A stretch of DNA of 64,000 nucleotides. Source: Prevotella sp. (lineage in GTDB: Bacteria > Bacteroidota > Bacteroidia > Bacteroidales > Bacteroidaceae). The stretch lies in NCBI GenBank assembly GCA_016290175.1, contig JAEETD010000005.1, positions 1-64,000 on the forward strand, written 5' to 3'. Positions 50,089 to 59,527 of this stretch are shown piece after piece; within the stretch, counting starts at the first letter, position 1, and every line of letters starts with the position of its first letter. Both the position numbers and the translations under genes were made by a program. The notes under the pieces are model-generated. The model saw only the letters and a list, made by a program, of their open reading frames with translations, did not search any database and was not told the origin of the DNA.

Positions 50089-52101
50089 ATGAACGACAAC
50101 AAAGTTATGAACATGGCAGCGGATAACATCCGTATCCTTGCTGCTTCGATGGTTGAAAAGGCAAAGTCGGGACACCCCGGCGGTGCTATGGGTGGTGCAG
50201 ACTTCATCAACACCCTGTACAGCGAGTTCTTAGTGTACGACCCCGAGAATCCAGCCTGGGAGGGTCGCGACCGTTTCTTCCTCGATCCCGGTCACATGGC
50301 TCCGATGCTCTACAGCCAGCTCTGCCTCATCGGCAAGTACACGTTGGAGGATTTGCAGAACCTGCGTCAGTGGGGTTCAGTGACGCCTGGTCACCCTGAG
50401 CGTGAGATTGAGCGTGGTATCGAGAACACATCCGGTCCTCTGGGACAGGGCCACTGTTTTGCAGTCGGTGCTGCCATCGCCGCTAAGTTCTTGAAGGCTC
50501 GTCTGGGCAATGTGATGAATCAGACCATCTACGCCTACATTTCTGACGGTGGTGTGCAGGAGGAGATCTCACAGGGTGCTGGCCGTATCGCCGGTAACCT
50601 GGGTCTGGACAACCTGATCATGTTCTACGACGCCAACGATATTCAGCTCTCTACCCGTACGGAGGTGGTGACCTGCGAGGATACAGCCAAGAAGTATGAG
50701 GCTTGGGGTTGGTTTGTTCAGAAGATCGACGGTAACGACGTTGACCAGATCCGCGAGGCCATCAAGAAGGCCCAGGCAGAGAAGGAGCGTCCTTCACTCA
50801 TCATCGGTCACTGTGTGATGGGTAAGGGTGCCCGTAAGGCAGACGGTTCTTCTTACGAGAGCAACTGCGCTACCCACGGTGCTCCTCTCGGTGGCGATGC
50901 TTACATCAACACAATGAAGAACCTGGGTGCTGATCCTGAGAACCCGTTCCAGATCTTCCCCGAGGTGAAGGAGTTGTATGCAAAGCGTGCTGAGGAGCTG
51001 AAGAAGATCTGCGCTGAGCGCTATGCTGAGAAGGCTGAGTGGGCCAAGGGTCATCCCGTACAGGCCAAGCAGCTGGAGGAGTGGTTCAGTGGCAAGGCTC
51101 CGCAGATTGACTGGAGCAAGGTAGAGCAGAAGGCTGGCAGCGCTACCCGTAGCGCATCGGCTGCCGTTCTCGGTCAGCTGGCTGAGCAGGTGCCCAACAT
51201 GATCTGTGCTTCTGCCGACCTGAGCAACTCAGATAATACCAACGGCTTCCTGAAGAAGACCAAGGACTTGGTTCGTGGTGACTTCAGCGGTGCCTTCTTC
51301 GAGGCAGGTGTGGCTGAGCTCACGATGGCTTGCTGCTGTATCGGTATGGCTCTGCACGGTGGTGTAATCCCCGCATGCGGTACCTTCTTCGTATTCTCTG
51401 ACTACATGAAGCCCGCCGTCCGTATGGCTGCCCTGATGGAGCTGCCCGTGAAGTTTATCTGGACGCACGATGCCTTCCGCGTTGGTGAGGATGGTCCTAC
51501 CCACGAGCCCGTGGAGCAGGAGGCACAGATCCGTCTGATGGAGAAGCTGAAGAACCATCACGGCAAGAATTCTGTATTGGTGGTTCGTCCTGCCGATGCT
51601 GAGGAGACTACCGTCTGCTGGCGCATGGCTATGGAGAATGTCGACACTCCGACAGCACTGATCTTCTCTCGTCAGAACATCGAGATGCTGCCCGAGGGCA
51701 ACGACTACAGCCAGGCAACCAAGGGTGCATACGTTGTTGCCGGTTCAGATGAGAACTACGACGTGATCCTGTTGGCTTCTGGTTCTGAGGTTTCTACGCT
51801 GGAGGCTGGTGCCAAGCTGTTGGCTGCCGACGGTATCAAGACTCGTATCGTGAGTGTTCCTTCTGAGGGTCTGTTCCGCAGCCAGTCGAAGGAGTATCAG
51901 CAGAGCGTGCTGCCTGCAGGCAAGAAGAAGTTCGGTCTGACCGCTGGTCTGCCCGTGAACCTTGAAGGTCTGGTAGGTGCTGACGGTACCGTATGGGGTC
52001 TCGAGAGCTTCGGTTTCTCTGCTCCTTACAAGGTGCTCGACGAGAAGCTCGGCTTTACTGGTGAAAACGTATACAACCAAGTCAAGAAACTGCTTGCATA
52101 A
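50089..52101 (+). CDS. tkt: Transketolase
   Basis: 670 aa. Thiamine diphosphate and substrate motifs: SGHPGGAMGGADF near residue 25, ENTSGPLGQG, the ThDP motif GGVQEEISQGAG...NDIQLS, and DGPTHEPVEQ with the catalytic His region. It moves two-carbon units between sugar phosphates in the pentose phosphate pathway. Its codon use differs from the flanks (many GCT, GGT and CGT codons), fitting high expression. The stop overlaps the rpiB start (TAATG). Confidence 0.96.
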   Translation: MNDNKVMNMAADNIRILAASMVEKAKSGHPGGAMGGADFINTLYSEFLVYDPENPAWEGRDRFFLDPGHMAPMLYSQLCLIGKYTLEDLQNLRQWGSVTPGHPEREIERGIENTSGPLGQGHCFAVGAAIAAKFLKARLGNVMNQTIYAYISDGGVQEEISQGAGRIAGNLGLDNLIMFYDANDIQLSTRTEVVTCEDTAKKYEAWGWFVQKIDGNDVDQIREAIKKAQAEKERPSLIIGHCVMGKGARKADGSSYESNCATHGAPLGGDAYINTMKNLGADPENPFQIFPEVKELYAKRAEELKKICAERYAEKAEWAKGHPVQAKQLEEWFSGKAPQIDWSKVEQKAGSATRSASAAVLGQLAEQVPNMICASADLSNSDNTNGFLKKTKDLVRGDFSGAFFEAGVAELTMACCCIGMALHGGVIPACGTFFVFSDYMKPAVRMAALMELPVKFIWTHDAFRVGEDGPTHEPVEQEAQIRLMEKLKNHHGKNSVLVVRPADAEETTVCWRMAMENVDTPTALIFSRQNIEMLPEGNDYSQATKGAYVVAGSDENYDVILLASGSEVSTLEAGAKLLAADGIKTRIVSVPSEGLFRSQSKEYQQSVLPAGKKKFGLTAGLPVNLEGLVGADGTVWGLESFGFSAPYKVLDEKLGFTGENVYNQVKKLLA

Positions 52102-52547
52102 TGGAAGTAAAGACAGTTGGAGTAGCCTGTGACCACGCAGGCTACCCTTTAAAGAAGTTCGTACTCCAGTATCTGGAGGAGAAGGGTTACCCCGTTAAGG
52201 ACTATGGTACCTGGAGCGACGCCTCCGTAGACTACCCCGACTTCGGCCACGCACTGGCTGAAGGTATCGAGAGCGGAGAGGTGTATCCCGGTATCGCCAT
52301 CTGTGGTTCAGGCGAAGGTATCAGCATCACGCTGAACAAGCACCAGCAGGTGCGTGCCGGACTGTGCTGGATTCCTGAGATAGCCCACCTCATCCGTCAG
52401 CACAACGATGCCAACGTGCTCGTGATGCCCGGACGGTTCATCGACAACAATATGGCCCGTAAGATTATGGACGAGTTCTTTACCGCTACCTTCGAAGGCG
52501 GACGCCATCAGAAGAGAGTTGATAAGATTCCCGTTCAACCTAAATAA
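52101..52547 (+). CDS. rpiB: Ribose-5-phosphate isomerase B
   Basis: 148 aa. GVACDHAGYPLK, DYGTWSDASVDYPDFGHALA and the active-site CGSGEGISITLNKH are diagnostic of RpiB. It interconverts ribose-5-phosphate and ribulose-5-phosphate. Translationally coupled to tkt and closed by a strong terminator. Confidence 0.95.
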   Translation: MEVKTVGVACDHAGYPLKKFVLQYLEEKGYPVKDYGTWSDASVDYPDFGHALAEGIESGEVYPGIAICGSGEGISITLNKHQQVRAGLCWIPEIAHLIRQHNDANVLVMPGRFIDNNMARKIMDEFFTATFEGGRHQKRVDKIPVQPK

Positions 52548-52576
52548 AAAAATCCCAGCGCTTGCTGGGATTTTTT
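52547..52576. terminator. Bidirectional terminator
   Basis: Stem AAAAAATCCCAGC / GCTGGGATTTTTT with a 4-base loop, perfect over 13 bp. Serves rpiB and the converging lipoprotein gene. Confidence 0.92.
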
Positions 52577-53093
52577 ATTGTACCACGAAGTTCCTCACCC
52601 ACTCTTTCAGCTCGATGACCGCATCCTCGTGTTCCGGATAATACCGGAGCATGATGGTCACCTGCCGCAAAGAGTCGGAGTCGATGACCTTTCCGTAGTA
52701 TTCCCACTTGTCGTCCTGACCCTCATGGATGCTATAGTCGTCGCCCACTTCCAGCAGTTCTGCACCCATGCCCATCATCCGCTGCCCTGAGCTGCGCATC
52801 ATACCTGCGAGGGAGTCTACCAAGACAGAAACTGACACATCGTCCATCATGAAGAGTTCCTGCATACCTACTTCATCGGGCAAGTCCTGATGAACGAGAT
52901 ACGAGGGGTAATTGATGTTCATCCCCAGACGGTCGCTGTAATATTTCAGCAATGTAAACTGTCCCATTTTTATCGTCACACTGTCGGCACTCGTCAGTTC
53001 GCTCACATAGGCATGGGGTTGCTGACGGCTGTTGCATCCACCCAGCATTCCAATGGCGATGACGGCCAAAATCAAAAATCGACTATACTTCAT
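52575..53093 (-). CDS. Lipoprotein of unknown function
   Basis: 172 aa starting MKYSRFLILAVIAIG; lipobox MLGGC (about Cys20). The rest is acidic and Met-rich (DDVSVSVLVDSLAGMMRSS, MMGMG) with a C-terminal strand-helix ending KEWVRNFVVQ. No family recognised. The upstream start at 53120 would include the -7 box. Single gene, convergent to rpiB. Confidence 0.75.
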   Translation of the reverse strand: MKYSRFLILAVIAIGMLGGCNSRQQPHAYVSELTSADSVTIKMGQFTLLKYYSDRLGMNINYPSYLVHQDLPDEVGMQELFMMDDVSVSVLVDSLAGMMRSSGQRMMGMGAELLEVGDDYSIHEGQDDKWEYYGKVIDSDSLRQVTIMLRYYPEHEDAVIELKEWVRNFVVQ

Positions 53094-53117
53094 ACAAAAA
53101 ATCTCTGTTTTCAGCCA

Positions 53118-53125
53118 CAAAGATA
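53118..53125 (-). promoter_or_regulatory. -7 promoter box, TATCTTTG
   Basis: TATCTTTG on the minus strand, 24 bases before the lipoprotein ATG. Confidence 0.5.
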
Positions 53126-53186
53126 CAAAAAAGTGGGCAATTAATTATCAAAAATCATAAAATTCAAAAAAAAATGGGGAAATATT

Positions 53187-53216
53187 TTTGTAATCGGCTG
53201 AAAATTAGTAACTTTG
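53187..53216 (+). promoter_or_regulatory. Promoter TTTG-N18-TAACTTTG
   Basis: TTTG (53187-53190) and TAACTTTG (53209-53216) upstream of the HU gene, with a leader of about 55 bases. Confidence 0.55.
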
Positions 53217-53275
53217 CAGTCCAAAATTGAGAAAAAGCAAATATTCACATTATTAATATATAGAAGAAGACAAAA

Positions 53276-53557
53276 ATGACAAAGGCAGAAATCATCAACA
53301 AAATTGCTGAAGAGACAGGCATTGCCAAGAAAGATGTGGCCGCTACTGTGGAGGCCTTTATGGAAGAAATCCGTGTAAGCCTGGCGGATAACAAGGAGAA
53401 CGTTTACCTGCGTGGATTCGGCACCTTTACCGTGAAGCATCGTGCAGCCAAGACGGCTCGTAATATCTCTAAGAACACGACAATGGTCATTGACGCCCAC
53501 GATTTCCCCGCTTTCAAGCCCTCCAAGAGCTTCATTGACAAGATGTTGCAGAACTAA
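53276..53557 (+). CDS. HU family DNA-binding protein
   Basis: 93 aa. Starts TKAEIINKIAEETGIAKKDVAATVEAF and has the hinge GFGTFTVKHRAAKTARN and the DNA-contacting arm with a non-canonical tip (KNTTMVIDAHDFPAFKPSK). Binds and bends DNA as a dimer in the nucleoid. The arm differs from E. coli HU (proline at the tip shifted), as is usual in Bacteroidota. First of a conserved HU / tiny basic protein / RNase G cluster. Confidence 0.93.
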   Translation: MTKAEIINKIAEETGIAKKDVAATVEAFMEEIRVSLADNKENVYLRGFGTFTVKHRAAKTARNISKNTTMVIDAHDFPAFKPSKSFIDKMLQN

Positions 53558-53592
53558 AAGAACAAGATTTTAACAATAAACATTTAAGTATT

Positions 53593-53682
53593 ATGCCAAA
53601 CGGAAAAAAGAAGAAGGGCCACAAGATGGCTACTCACAAGCGTAAGAAGAGACTGCGCAAGAACCGTCATAAGAGCAAGTAA
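53593..53682 (+). CDS. 29-aa basic protein, AURKAIP1/COX24-like
   Basis: ATG at 53593 opens 29 codons; the product is half Lys/Arg/His (MPNGKKKKGHKMATHKRKK, then RLRKNRHKSK). This matches the tiny protein with an AURKAIP1/COX24 domain, related to the mitochondrial ribosomal protein mS38, that lies between HU and RNase G in Bacteroidota. It is probably a small ribosomal subunit protein. It is too short for most gene finders. Confidence 0.75.
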   Translation: MPNGKKKKGHKMATHKRKKRLRKNRHKSK

Positions 53683-53727
53683 TCCCTGATTACTGCCCGC
53701 GACGGTAAGACGTAGCAAAAAGAAATG

Positions 53728-53774
53728 AAAGGAGTGTGTCTGCAGATCCGAGAAGGATTGCGACACACCCTTTT
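53728..53774 (+). terminator. Hairpin before rng
   Basis: Arms AAAGGAGTGTGTC and GACACACCCTTTT pair with one bulge, and an inner GATCC/GGATT stem is possible. No clean T run follows, so it may attenuate rather than stop transcription into rng. Confidence 0.5.
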
Positions 53775-53809
53775 GAGTTAAAACCCACTATCAAGACAAG
53801 CAAAAGACA

Positions 53810-55390
53810 ATGACAAGTGAAGTGATCATTGATGTGCAACCGAAGGACATCTCGATCGCACTGCTCGAGGACAAGACACTGGTGGAATACCAGAAGGAGC
53901 AGCGGTCGGCATCGTTCTCCGTGGGCAACATCTACGTGGCAAAGGTAAAAAAGCTGATGCCCGGACTGAACGCCTGTTTCGTGGATGTCGGCGCTGAGCG
54001 TGTCGCATTCCTGCATTATCTTGACCTGGGCTCTCAATTCTGCTCTTATGAAAAATACCTGAAACAGGTAGCTAGCGACCGCAAAAAACTCTACCCGATC
54101 CAAAAAGCCACCATCCAGCCGATACTACCCAAGGACGGCAGCATCGCCAATACGCTGAAGGTGGGGCAGGAGATCATGGTACAGATCGTGAAGGAACCCA
54201 TCAACACAAAAGGTCCCCGTCTGACGTGCGAACTCAGCTTCGCAGGACGTTACCTTGTGCTGATGCCTTTCGACAACACTGTCTCCGTATCGACCAAGAT
54301 CAAGAAAGGTGAAGAAAGGAGTCGTCTGAAACAACTCATCCAGAGTATCAAACCCAAGAATTTCGGTGTGATAGTTCGAACTGTAGCTGAAGGCAAAAGG
54401 GCTGCAGAACTGGATGCTGAGTTGAAAATCCTACTCAAGCGCTGGGAAGACGCTATTACAAAAGTACAGAAGACCGCAGAAAGGCCTGTACTCTGTTTTG
54501 AGGAACAAAGCCGCGCCGTTGCCTTGTTGCGCGACTTATTCAATCCCACCTACGACAGCATTCAAGTGAACGATGAGGTAATCGGTGAACAGATCCGCGA
54601 CTACCTCGGCATGATTGCTCCGGAGAAAAAGGACATTGTGAAGCAGTACAACGGCACAGTGCCCATTTTTGACAATTTCAATGTCACCAAGCAGCTAAAG
54701 TCAGGATTCGGACGAACCGTTAACTACAAACATGGTGCCTATCTGATCATCGAGCACACAGAAGCCATGCATGTGGTAGACGTAAATAGCGGTACACGCG
54801 TGAAAAAGGAAAACGGTCAGGAAGCAAACGCCCTAGAGACAAACCTCGGAGCTGCAGACGAACTGGCTCGCCAGCTGAGACTACGAGACATGGGAGGTAT
54901 CATCGTGGTGGATTTCGTGGACATGAAACTGGCGGAAGACCGTCAGATCCTGTATGAGCGCATGTGTAAGAACATGCAGAAGGACCGTGCACGCCACAAT
55001 ATCCTGCCATTGTCGAAGTTCGGACTGATGCAGATTACCCGCCAGCGTGTCCGTCCTGCAATGGATGTCAACGTGGAGGAGGCATGTCCTACCTGTCACG
55101 GCTCGGGAAAAATCAAGTCGAGCATCCTGTTTACAGACCAGTTAGAGAGCAAAATTGACCGCATGGTCAACAAGATCGGCATCAAGCGATTCTATTTGCA
55201 TGTACACCCTTATGTGGCAGCCTATATCAACAAGGGCGTCTTCAGCCTGAAGATGCAGTGGCAGCTGAAATACGGACTGGGTGTGCATATCGTTCCCTCA
55301 CAGAAACTGGCTTTCCTGCAGTACGAGTTCTATGATACAAAAAAGCAATTCATAGACATGCAGGAAGAGATTGAATCAACATTACAGTAG
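53810..55390 (+). CDS. rng: Ribonuclease G (Rne/Rng family)
   Basis: 526 aa. S1 domain at about 38-125 (NIYVAKVKKLMPGLNACFVDVG), catalytic Asp residues in HVVDVNSG and IIVVDFVDM, and the zinc-link CPTCHGSGK near residue 426. An endoribonuclease that matures rRNA and starts mRNA decay. No C-terminal scaffold region, so it is RNase G-like rather than RNase E-like. Confidence 0.94.
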   Translation: MTSEVIIDVQPKDISIALLEDKTLVEYQKEQRSASFSVGNIYVAKVKKLMPGLNACFVDVGAERVAFLHYLDLGSQFCSYEKYLKQVASDRKKLYPIQKATIQPILPKDGSIANTLKVGQEIMVQIVKEPINTKGPRLTCELSFAGRYLVLMPFDNTVSVSTKIKKGEERSRLKQLIQSIKPKNFGVIVRTVAEGKRAAELDAELKILLKRWEDAITKVQKTAERPVLCFEEQSRAVALLRDLFNPTYDSIQVNDEVIGEQIRDYLGMIAPEKKDIVKQYNGTVPIFDNFNVTKQLKSGFGRTVNYKHGAYLIIEHTEAMHVVDVNSGTRVKKENGQEANALETNLGAADELARQLRLRDMGGIIVVDFVDMKLAEDRQILYERMCKNMQKDRARHNILPLSKFGLMQITRQRVRPAMDVNVEEACPTCHGSGKIKSSILFTDQLESKIDRMVNKIGIKRFYLHVHPYVAAYINKGVFSLKMQWQLKYGLGVHIVPSQKLAFLQYEFYDTKKQFIDMQEEIESTLQ

Positions 55391-55410
55391 TAATAATTCC
55401 TCTATCATCT

Positions 55411-56592
55411 ATGCTGACACTGAAGATTCTGTTCTGGCTTTGCCTGTTTATCGTATTCTATACTTATCTCGGATACGGTATACTGCTGTTCCTGATCATC
55501 CGTCTGAAAAGGCTGGTGAAAGGAAAACCACAGAAAACAGCCATGCCTACAGACGATGAGCTGCCCACAATGACACTCATGATCTGTGCCTACAACGAAC
55601 AGGATATCGTGGCAGAGAAGATGCAAAACACCCGCGCCCTGGACTATCCAAAGGATAAGTTCAGGGTGATGTGGGTTACCGACGGCACGACGGACAACAC
55701 CAACGAGTTGTTGAAGGCTTATCCAGAAATAGACTTGGTGTTCAGTCCTGAGCGCAGGGGTAAGACCGCTGCCCTCAAACACGGTCTCAGCGAGGTGAAG
55801 ACGGAACTCGTGGCCTTTACCGATGCCAACACCATGATTAACAGTGGTGCCATGCGAGAAATCGCCAGACTGTTTCAGGATAAGACCGTGGGCTGCGTCA
55901 GCGGTGAGAAACGTGTAGCCTCACGAAACGGAGAAATGGCCGCAGAAGGCGAAGGACTCTACTGGCGTTATGAGAGTACGCTGAAGAAATGGGACAGCGA
56001 GCTGTATTCGGCTATGGGTGCAGCTGGTGAACTATATGCCATCCGTCCGGAACTCTGTCGTGAAGTGCCTGACAACGCCCTTCTGGATGATTTCATGATG
56101 TCGATGCTCATTGTCGATGAAGGACACCGTATTGCCTATGCCCCTGCGGCATACGCCCTAGAATACGGCTCTGCCAATCTTGCCGAGGAGTCGAAGCGTA
56201 AGCGTCGCATCGCAGCCGGTGGTCTGCAGAGTATCTGGTGGCTCCGGAAGATGCTCAACCCTCTTCGCCAGCCCCTGGTGGCCTTCCAGTATATCAGCCA
56301 TCGCGTACTGAGATGGAGTATCACCCCTATTGCCCTGGTCATACTGGCCATCGTCAACATAGTACTCGTCTGGATGGGCACAGGCATGATATATACAGTC
56401 ATGCTAGCGCTCCAAACCGCCTTCTATCTGGCAACATTTCTAGGATGGACACTCAACAAGTGCGGTCATCGGAACAAGTTGCTATATACGGCATATTATT
56501 TCCTGTTTATGAACCTGAATGTGTTCCAGGGAATGGCCTATTTGAAAAGCCACTCGAATAGCGGTGCTTGGGAAAAAGCAAAAAGAAGCTAA
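55411..56592 (+). CDS. Membrane glycosyltransferase family 2
   Basis: 393 aa. One N-terminal membrane helix (about 5-30), the GT2 domain with LMICAYNEQDIV, the metal-binding DAN in AFTDANT, and a QxxRW-like region (RRIAAGGLQSIWW), then three or four C-terminal helices from about 290. This is the layout of processive or polysaccharide-forming transferases. Sugar donor unknown. Starts 20 bases after rng. Confidence 0.88.
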   Translation: MLTLKILFWLCLFIVFYTYLGYGILLFLIIRLKRLVKGKPQKTAMPTDDELPTMTLMICAYNEQDIVAEKMQNTRALDYPKDKFRVMWVTDGTTDNTNELLKAYPEIDLVFSPERRGKTAALKHGLSEVKTELVAFTDANTMINSGAMREIARLFQDKTVGCVSGEKRVASRNGEMAAEGEGLYWRYESTLKKWDSELYSAMGAAGELYAIRPELCREVPDNALLDDFMMSMLIVDEGHRIAYAPAAYALEYGSANLAEESKRKRRIAAGGLQSIWWLRKMLNPLRQPLVAFQYISHRVLRWSITPIALVILAIVNIVLVWMGTGMIYTVMLALQTAFYLATFLGWTLNKCGHRNKLLYTAYYFLFMNLNVFQGMAYLKSHSNSGAWEKAKRS

Positions 56593-56606
56593 AAAATTCA
56601 CTCCTT

Positions 56607-56638
56607 TTTGTTTGTTTGGGAATAATATGTTACCTTTG
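56607..56638 (+). promoter_or_regulatory. Promoter TTTG-N20-TACCTTTG
   Basis: TTTG (56607-56610), 20 bases, TACCTTTG (56631-56638). The kinase ATG is 24 bases on. Confidence 0.7.
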
Positions 56639-56662
56639 TACCCAAATAGTGTTTGAAAGGGA

Positions 56663-57919
56663 ATGGAACAAAAAGAAAAGGACATTCTATTACAGAAACT
56701 GGCTGATGCTACCCGAAAACTGAACCTCTTGTCTGAGCAGTTGGAGATAGCAAACAGAAAACTGAAAGAATACGAAGAGAAGGCTCTGAAGGCTGAGAAG
56801 GCCAGTCAGATGAAATCTCTCTTCCTGGCCAACATGAGCCATGAAATCCGTACCCCCCTGAATGCTATTGAAGGTTTTACGCGCATCATCGTCGAGACAG
56901 ACTCCGAGGAAGAACGCATGAAATACTATCAGATTGTTGAGAGTAACAACCAGCGTCTGTCGAGTCTGATCAACGAAATCCTCGACCTCTCCAGAGTGGA
57001 ATCGGGCGAAATCCAGATCAAGAAGGATATGACCGATATCAATCAGTTGTGCGAGAATATCAAGCAGTTGTTTAAGTTCCGTTGTCCGGATTCGCTGAAA
57101 CTGGAGTTTGAGAAGCCGATGATGACTGTGATGATGAACACCGATGCCAATCGTCTGATACAGGTATTCTCCAATCTCATCAGCAATGCCCTGAAACATA
57201 CTACGATGGGTAGCATCACCTACGGTTTCCGCGTTATCAACGAGATGAAAGAGATAGAATTCTTCGTAAAGGACACCGGATCGGGTATTGAGCCGGAATT
57301 TATCGATCAGATCTTTAACGCCTATGCCTCACAGGATGCAGAACAGCAAAAGGGCTACGGTCTTGGTCTGGCACTCTGTAAGATCATTGTCGAGAAACTG
57401 GGAGGAACCATCAGCGTGGAATCGACCGTCAATATCGGTTCCACCTTCACTTTCGTGCTTCCTTTCGAGGGTACTGTCGGAGGTGTCAACCAAGAGCATA
57501 CCACCTCTACTACCAATGTGCGTACCATCCGTGTGAGCGCCCGTTCTGATGAGATGAACCAGAAGACAATTCTGGTGGCGGAAGACGAAGACAGCAACTA
57601 CGAGCTGGTGAAGATTGTACTCCAGAAACGTTATCATCTGTTACGTGCCCATAACGGCATCGAGGCCGTCAACCTGAATGAGGACGAAAGGCCAGATCTG
57701 ATTCTGATGGATATCCGCATGCCTGAGATGAATGGTCTCGACGCCACTCGTATCATCAAGGAAATCAATCACGACACACCCGTCATTGCCCTCAGTGCCT
57801 ATGCCTTTGAAGAGAATATCCGCGAAGCCAAACTGGCAGGTTGCGACGAGTTCATGGCCAAGCCTTTCAGGGTTGAGAATCTCATTGAGGTGGTCAAGAA
57901 ATACCTTCATGACGACTAA
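56663..57919 (+). CDS. Soluble hybrid histidine kinase
   Basis: 418 aa. Coiled coil (about 5-50), HisKA with His60 in ANMSHEIRTPLNAI, HATPase with NLISNALKHT, DTGSGI and GYGLGLALC, then a receiver domain with the phospho-acceptor near Asp350 in LILMDIRMPEMNG. No membrane segment or sensory domain, so the signal must come through the coiled coil or a partner. No adjacent response regulator with an output domain. Confidence 0.93.
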   Translation: MEQKEKDILLQKLADATRKLNLLSEQLEIANRKLKEYEEKALKAEKASQMKSLFLANMSHEIRTPLNAIEGFTRIIVETDSEEERMKYYQIVESNNQRLSSLINEILDLSRVESGEIQIKKDMTDINQLCENIKQLFKFRCPDSLKLEFEKPMMTVMMNTDANRLIQVFSNLISNALKHTTMGSITYGFRVINEMKEIEFFVKDTGSGIEPEFIDQIFNAYASQDAEQQKGYGLGLALCKIIVEKLGGTISVESTVNIGSTFTFVLPFEGTVGGVNQEHTTSTTNVRTIRVSARSDEMNQKTILVAEDEDSNYELVKIVLQKRYHLLRAHNGIEAVNLNEDERPDLILMDIRMPEMNGLDATRIIKEINHDTPVIALSAYAFEENIREAKLAGCDEFMAKPFRVENLIEVVKKYLHDD

Positions 57920-57951
57920 CATTTGTTTGAATCAATCATAAAAAATCACTT

Positions 57952-59025
57952 ATGGGTAAACTTGCAGTTCAGAAGTATTTCTCTTTTATGATGCTCATCA
58001 TCACCTTTCTGATGATGGTTTTCACGTTCGTAGGCCTTTTCGGAGGCGAGGTTAACCCTTCAGGCAATATGGCACGTGCCCTGCTCGTGTTTGCGCTCCC
58101 ACTTTTAATAGCCGGTAATGCAATTCTGCTATTATACTGGCTGATCCTGAGGCGATGGCACTGGGCTCTTATGCCATTCATCACCCTTCTCTGCTGTATT
58201 CCTTATATAGGAACACTATATAAGTTTGGAGGTATCGACGAGGCTTCAGAGAAACAGGCAGGCCTGAAAATTGCCACTTATAATGTAGCTGGCTTTGGCC
58301 GTGAGGCATCAGGTTTCATTGCTCAGGATATTCTCGCTGAGATGAAGAAGCAAAAGGTGGATATCCTTTGTTTCCAGGAGTATTCCGACCATAGTGGTGA
58401 CAAAAAGAACTCTGAGTCGTATAAGGAATATTTCCCATATATGGCAGAGGGAAAAAGCGATATGGTTATTTACAGTCGTTACCCAATCGTAAATTCTAAG
58501 AATATCCCCTTTGAAATGACTAACAACAGTGCCATGTGGGCGGAGGTGAAAATCAACGAACAGGTGATACGCGTATATAACGCTCACCTAGAGACTACAG
58601 GTATCAACGGGACCTTACACCGTGCTGCAAAAGTTCAGGATAATACAGGTCTAGAAGTTGAGAACAACCATCTGCTCAGGGCCCTTTACGGAAATTATGC
58701 CATCGGTATGATGGCCCGTGCAGGACAGGCAAACGTTCTCGCAATGGATATGAGAGAGTCTGAGGCACCTATCATCGTATGCGGTGATTTCAACGATGTG
58801 CCTTACTCCTACGTCTACAACACCATGAAGGGCGATCTCATTGACGGATTCAAGGAGTGCGGAAGTGAATGGATGTACACGTTCCGAGGGGGTAATAAGA
58901 AGGTGCGTATCGACTATATCTTCCATGACAAGATGTTCAAAGGACTCACTTATTACAAAAAAGACCTAACCTACTCTGACCACTATCCGGTGTTCCATAA
59001 GATAGAGTTGAACAATGAAAACTAA
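57952..59025 (+). CDS. Endonuclease/exonuclease/phosphatase family membrane protein
   Basis: 357 aa. Two or three N-terminal membrane helices (about 10-90), then an EEP domain: IATYNVAGFG, ILCFQEY, VYNAHLETTG, IIVCGDFNDVPYS and the terminal YSDHYPVFHKIEL. Metal-dependent phosphodiesterase or phosphatase facing the periplasm; substrate unknown. Widespread in Bacteroidota. Ends at a shared terminator. Confidence 0.88.
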   Translation: MGKLAVQKYFSFMMLIITFLMMVFTFVGLFGGEVNPSGNMARALLVFALPLLIAGNAILLLYWLILRRWHWALMPFITLLCCIPYIGTLYKFGGIDEASEKQAGLKIATYNVAGFGREASGFIAQDILAEMKKQKVDILCFQEYSDHSGDKKNSESYKEYFPYMAEGKSDMVIYSRYPIVNSKNIPFEMTNNSAMWAEVKINEQVIRVYNAHLETTGINGTLHRAAKVQDNTGLEVENNHLLRALYGNYAIGMMARAGQANVLAMDMRESEAPIIVCGDFNDVPYSYVYNTMKGDLIDGFKECGSEWMYTFRGGNKKVRIDYIFHDKMFKGLTYYKKDLTYSDHYPVFHKIELNNEN

Positions 59026-59029
59026 AAAT

Positions 59030-59059
59030 ATTAGCCCTGACCATTAGGTCAGGGCTAAT
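59030..59059. terminator. Bidirectional terminator
   Basis: Stem ATTAGCCCTGACC / GGTCAGGGCTAAT with a 4-base loop, between converging genes. Confidence 0.92.
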
Positions 59060-59061
59060 TA

Positions 59062-59523
59062 TTATACGATCTTAAATCTCACTCGGAAGGAGCGCTCTTG
59101 CTCATCCCAGTTTGTACCAAGCATCTCAAAACGCCCTATCTGAGAAGTACTGCGAACATGCTTGCCGATACAAGGACACACATCATAATCACCGATACGT
59201 ACCAGCCGGATGGTGTCTGAAGCATCTTCTGGCAAACGGTCTGCAGAAACCTCATCAGGAAGATTGTCACGTGTGACAAACTCGAAGGTTACAGGCAGAT
59301 CCTCATCAATCAGTTCATTCATCTGACGCTCAATTTCCTTTTCCTCCTGACGCGTCGGCTTATGATCAAGATAGAAACTCATCTTACTCTTCTTCCGTTC
59401 AACATGAGCATTATACGACCGTTTGCAGCCAAACAGGCGAATCATTGTCTGATTCAATAGATGCTCCGCCGTATGTGCTGGTGGGAACTCTTCCTTATTG
59501 TGGTCATTAAGAATCATGTCCAT
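59062..59523 (-). CDS. AlaX-like alanyl-tRNA editing protein
   Basis: 153 aa. Zinc motifs HTAEH (His17, His21) and CPCIGKH near residues 115-121 match the editing domain of alanyl-tRNA synthetase. Free-standing AlaX proteins hydrolyse Ser- or Gly-tRNA(Ala). The N-terminal half of longer AlaX proteins is absent, so it is the short type. Four bases downstream of the amylase gene. Confidence 0.88.
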   Translation of the reverse strand: MDMILNDHNKEEFPPAHTAEHLLNQTMIRLFGCKRSYNAHVERKKSKMSFYLDHKPTRQEEKEIERQMNELIDEDLPVTFEFVTRDNLPDEVSADRLPEDASDTIRLVRIGDYDVCPCIGKHVRSTSQIGRFEMLGTNWDEQERSFRVRFKIV

Positions 59524-59527
59524 ATGC

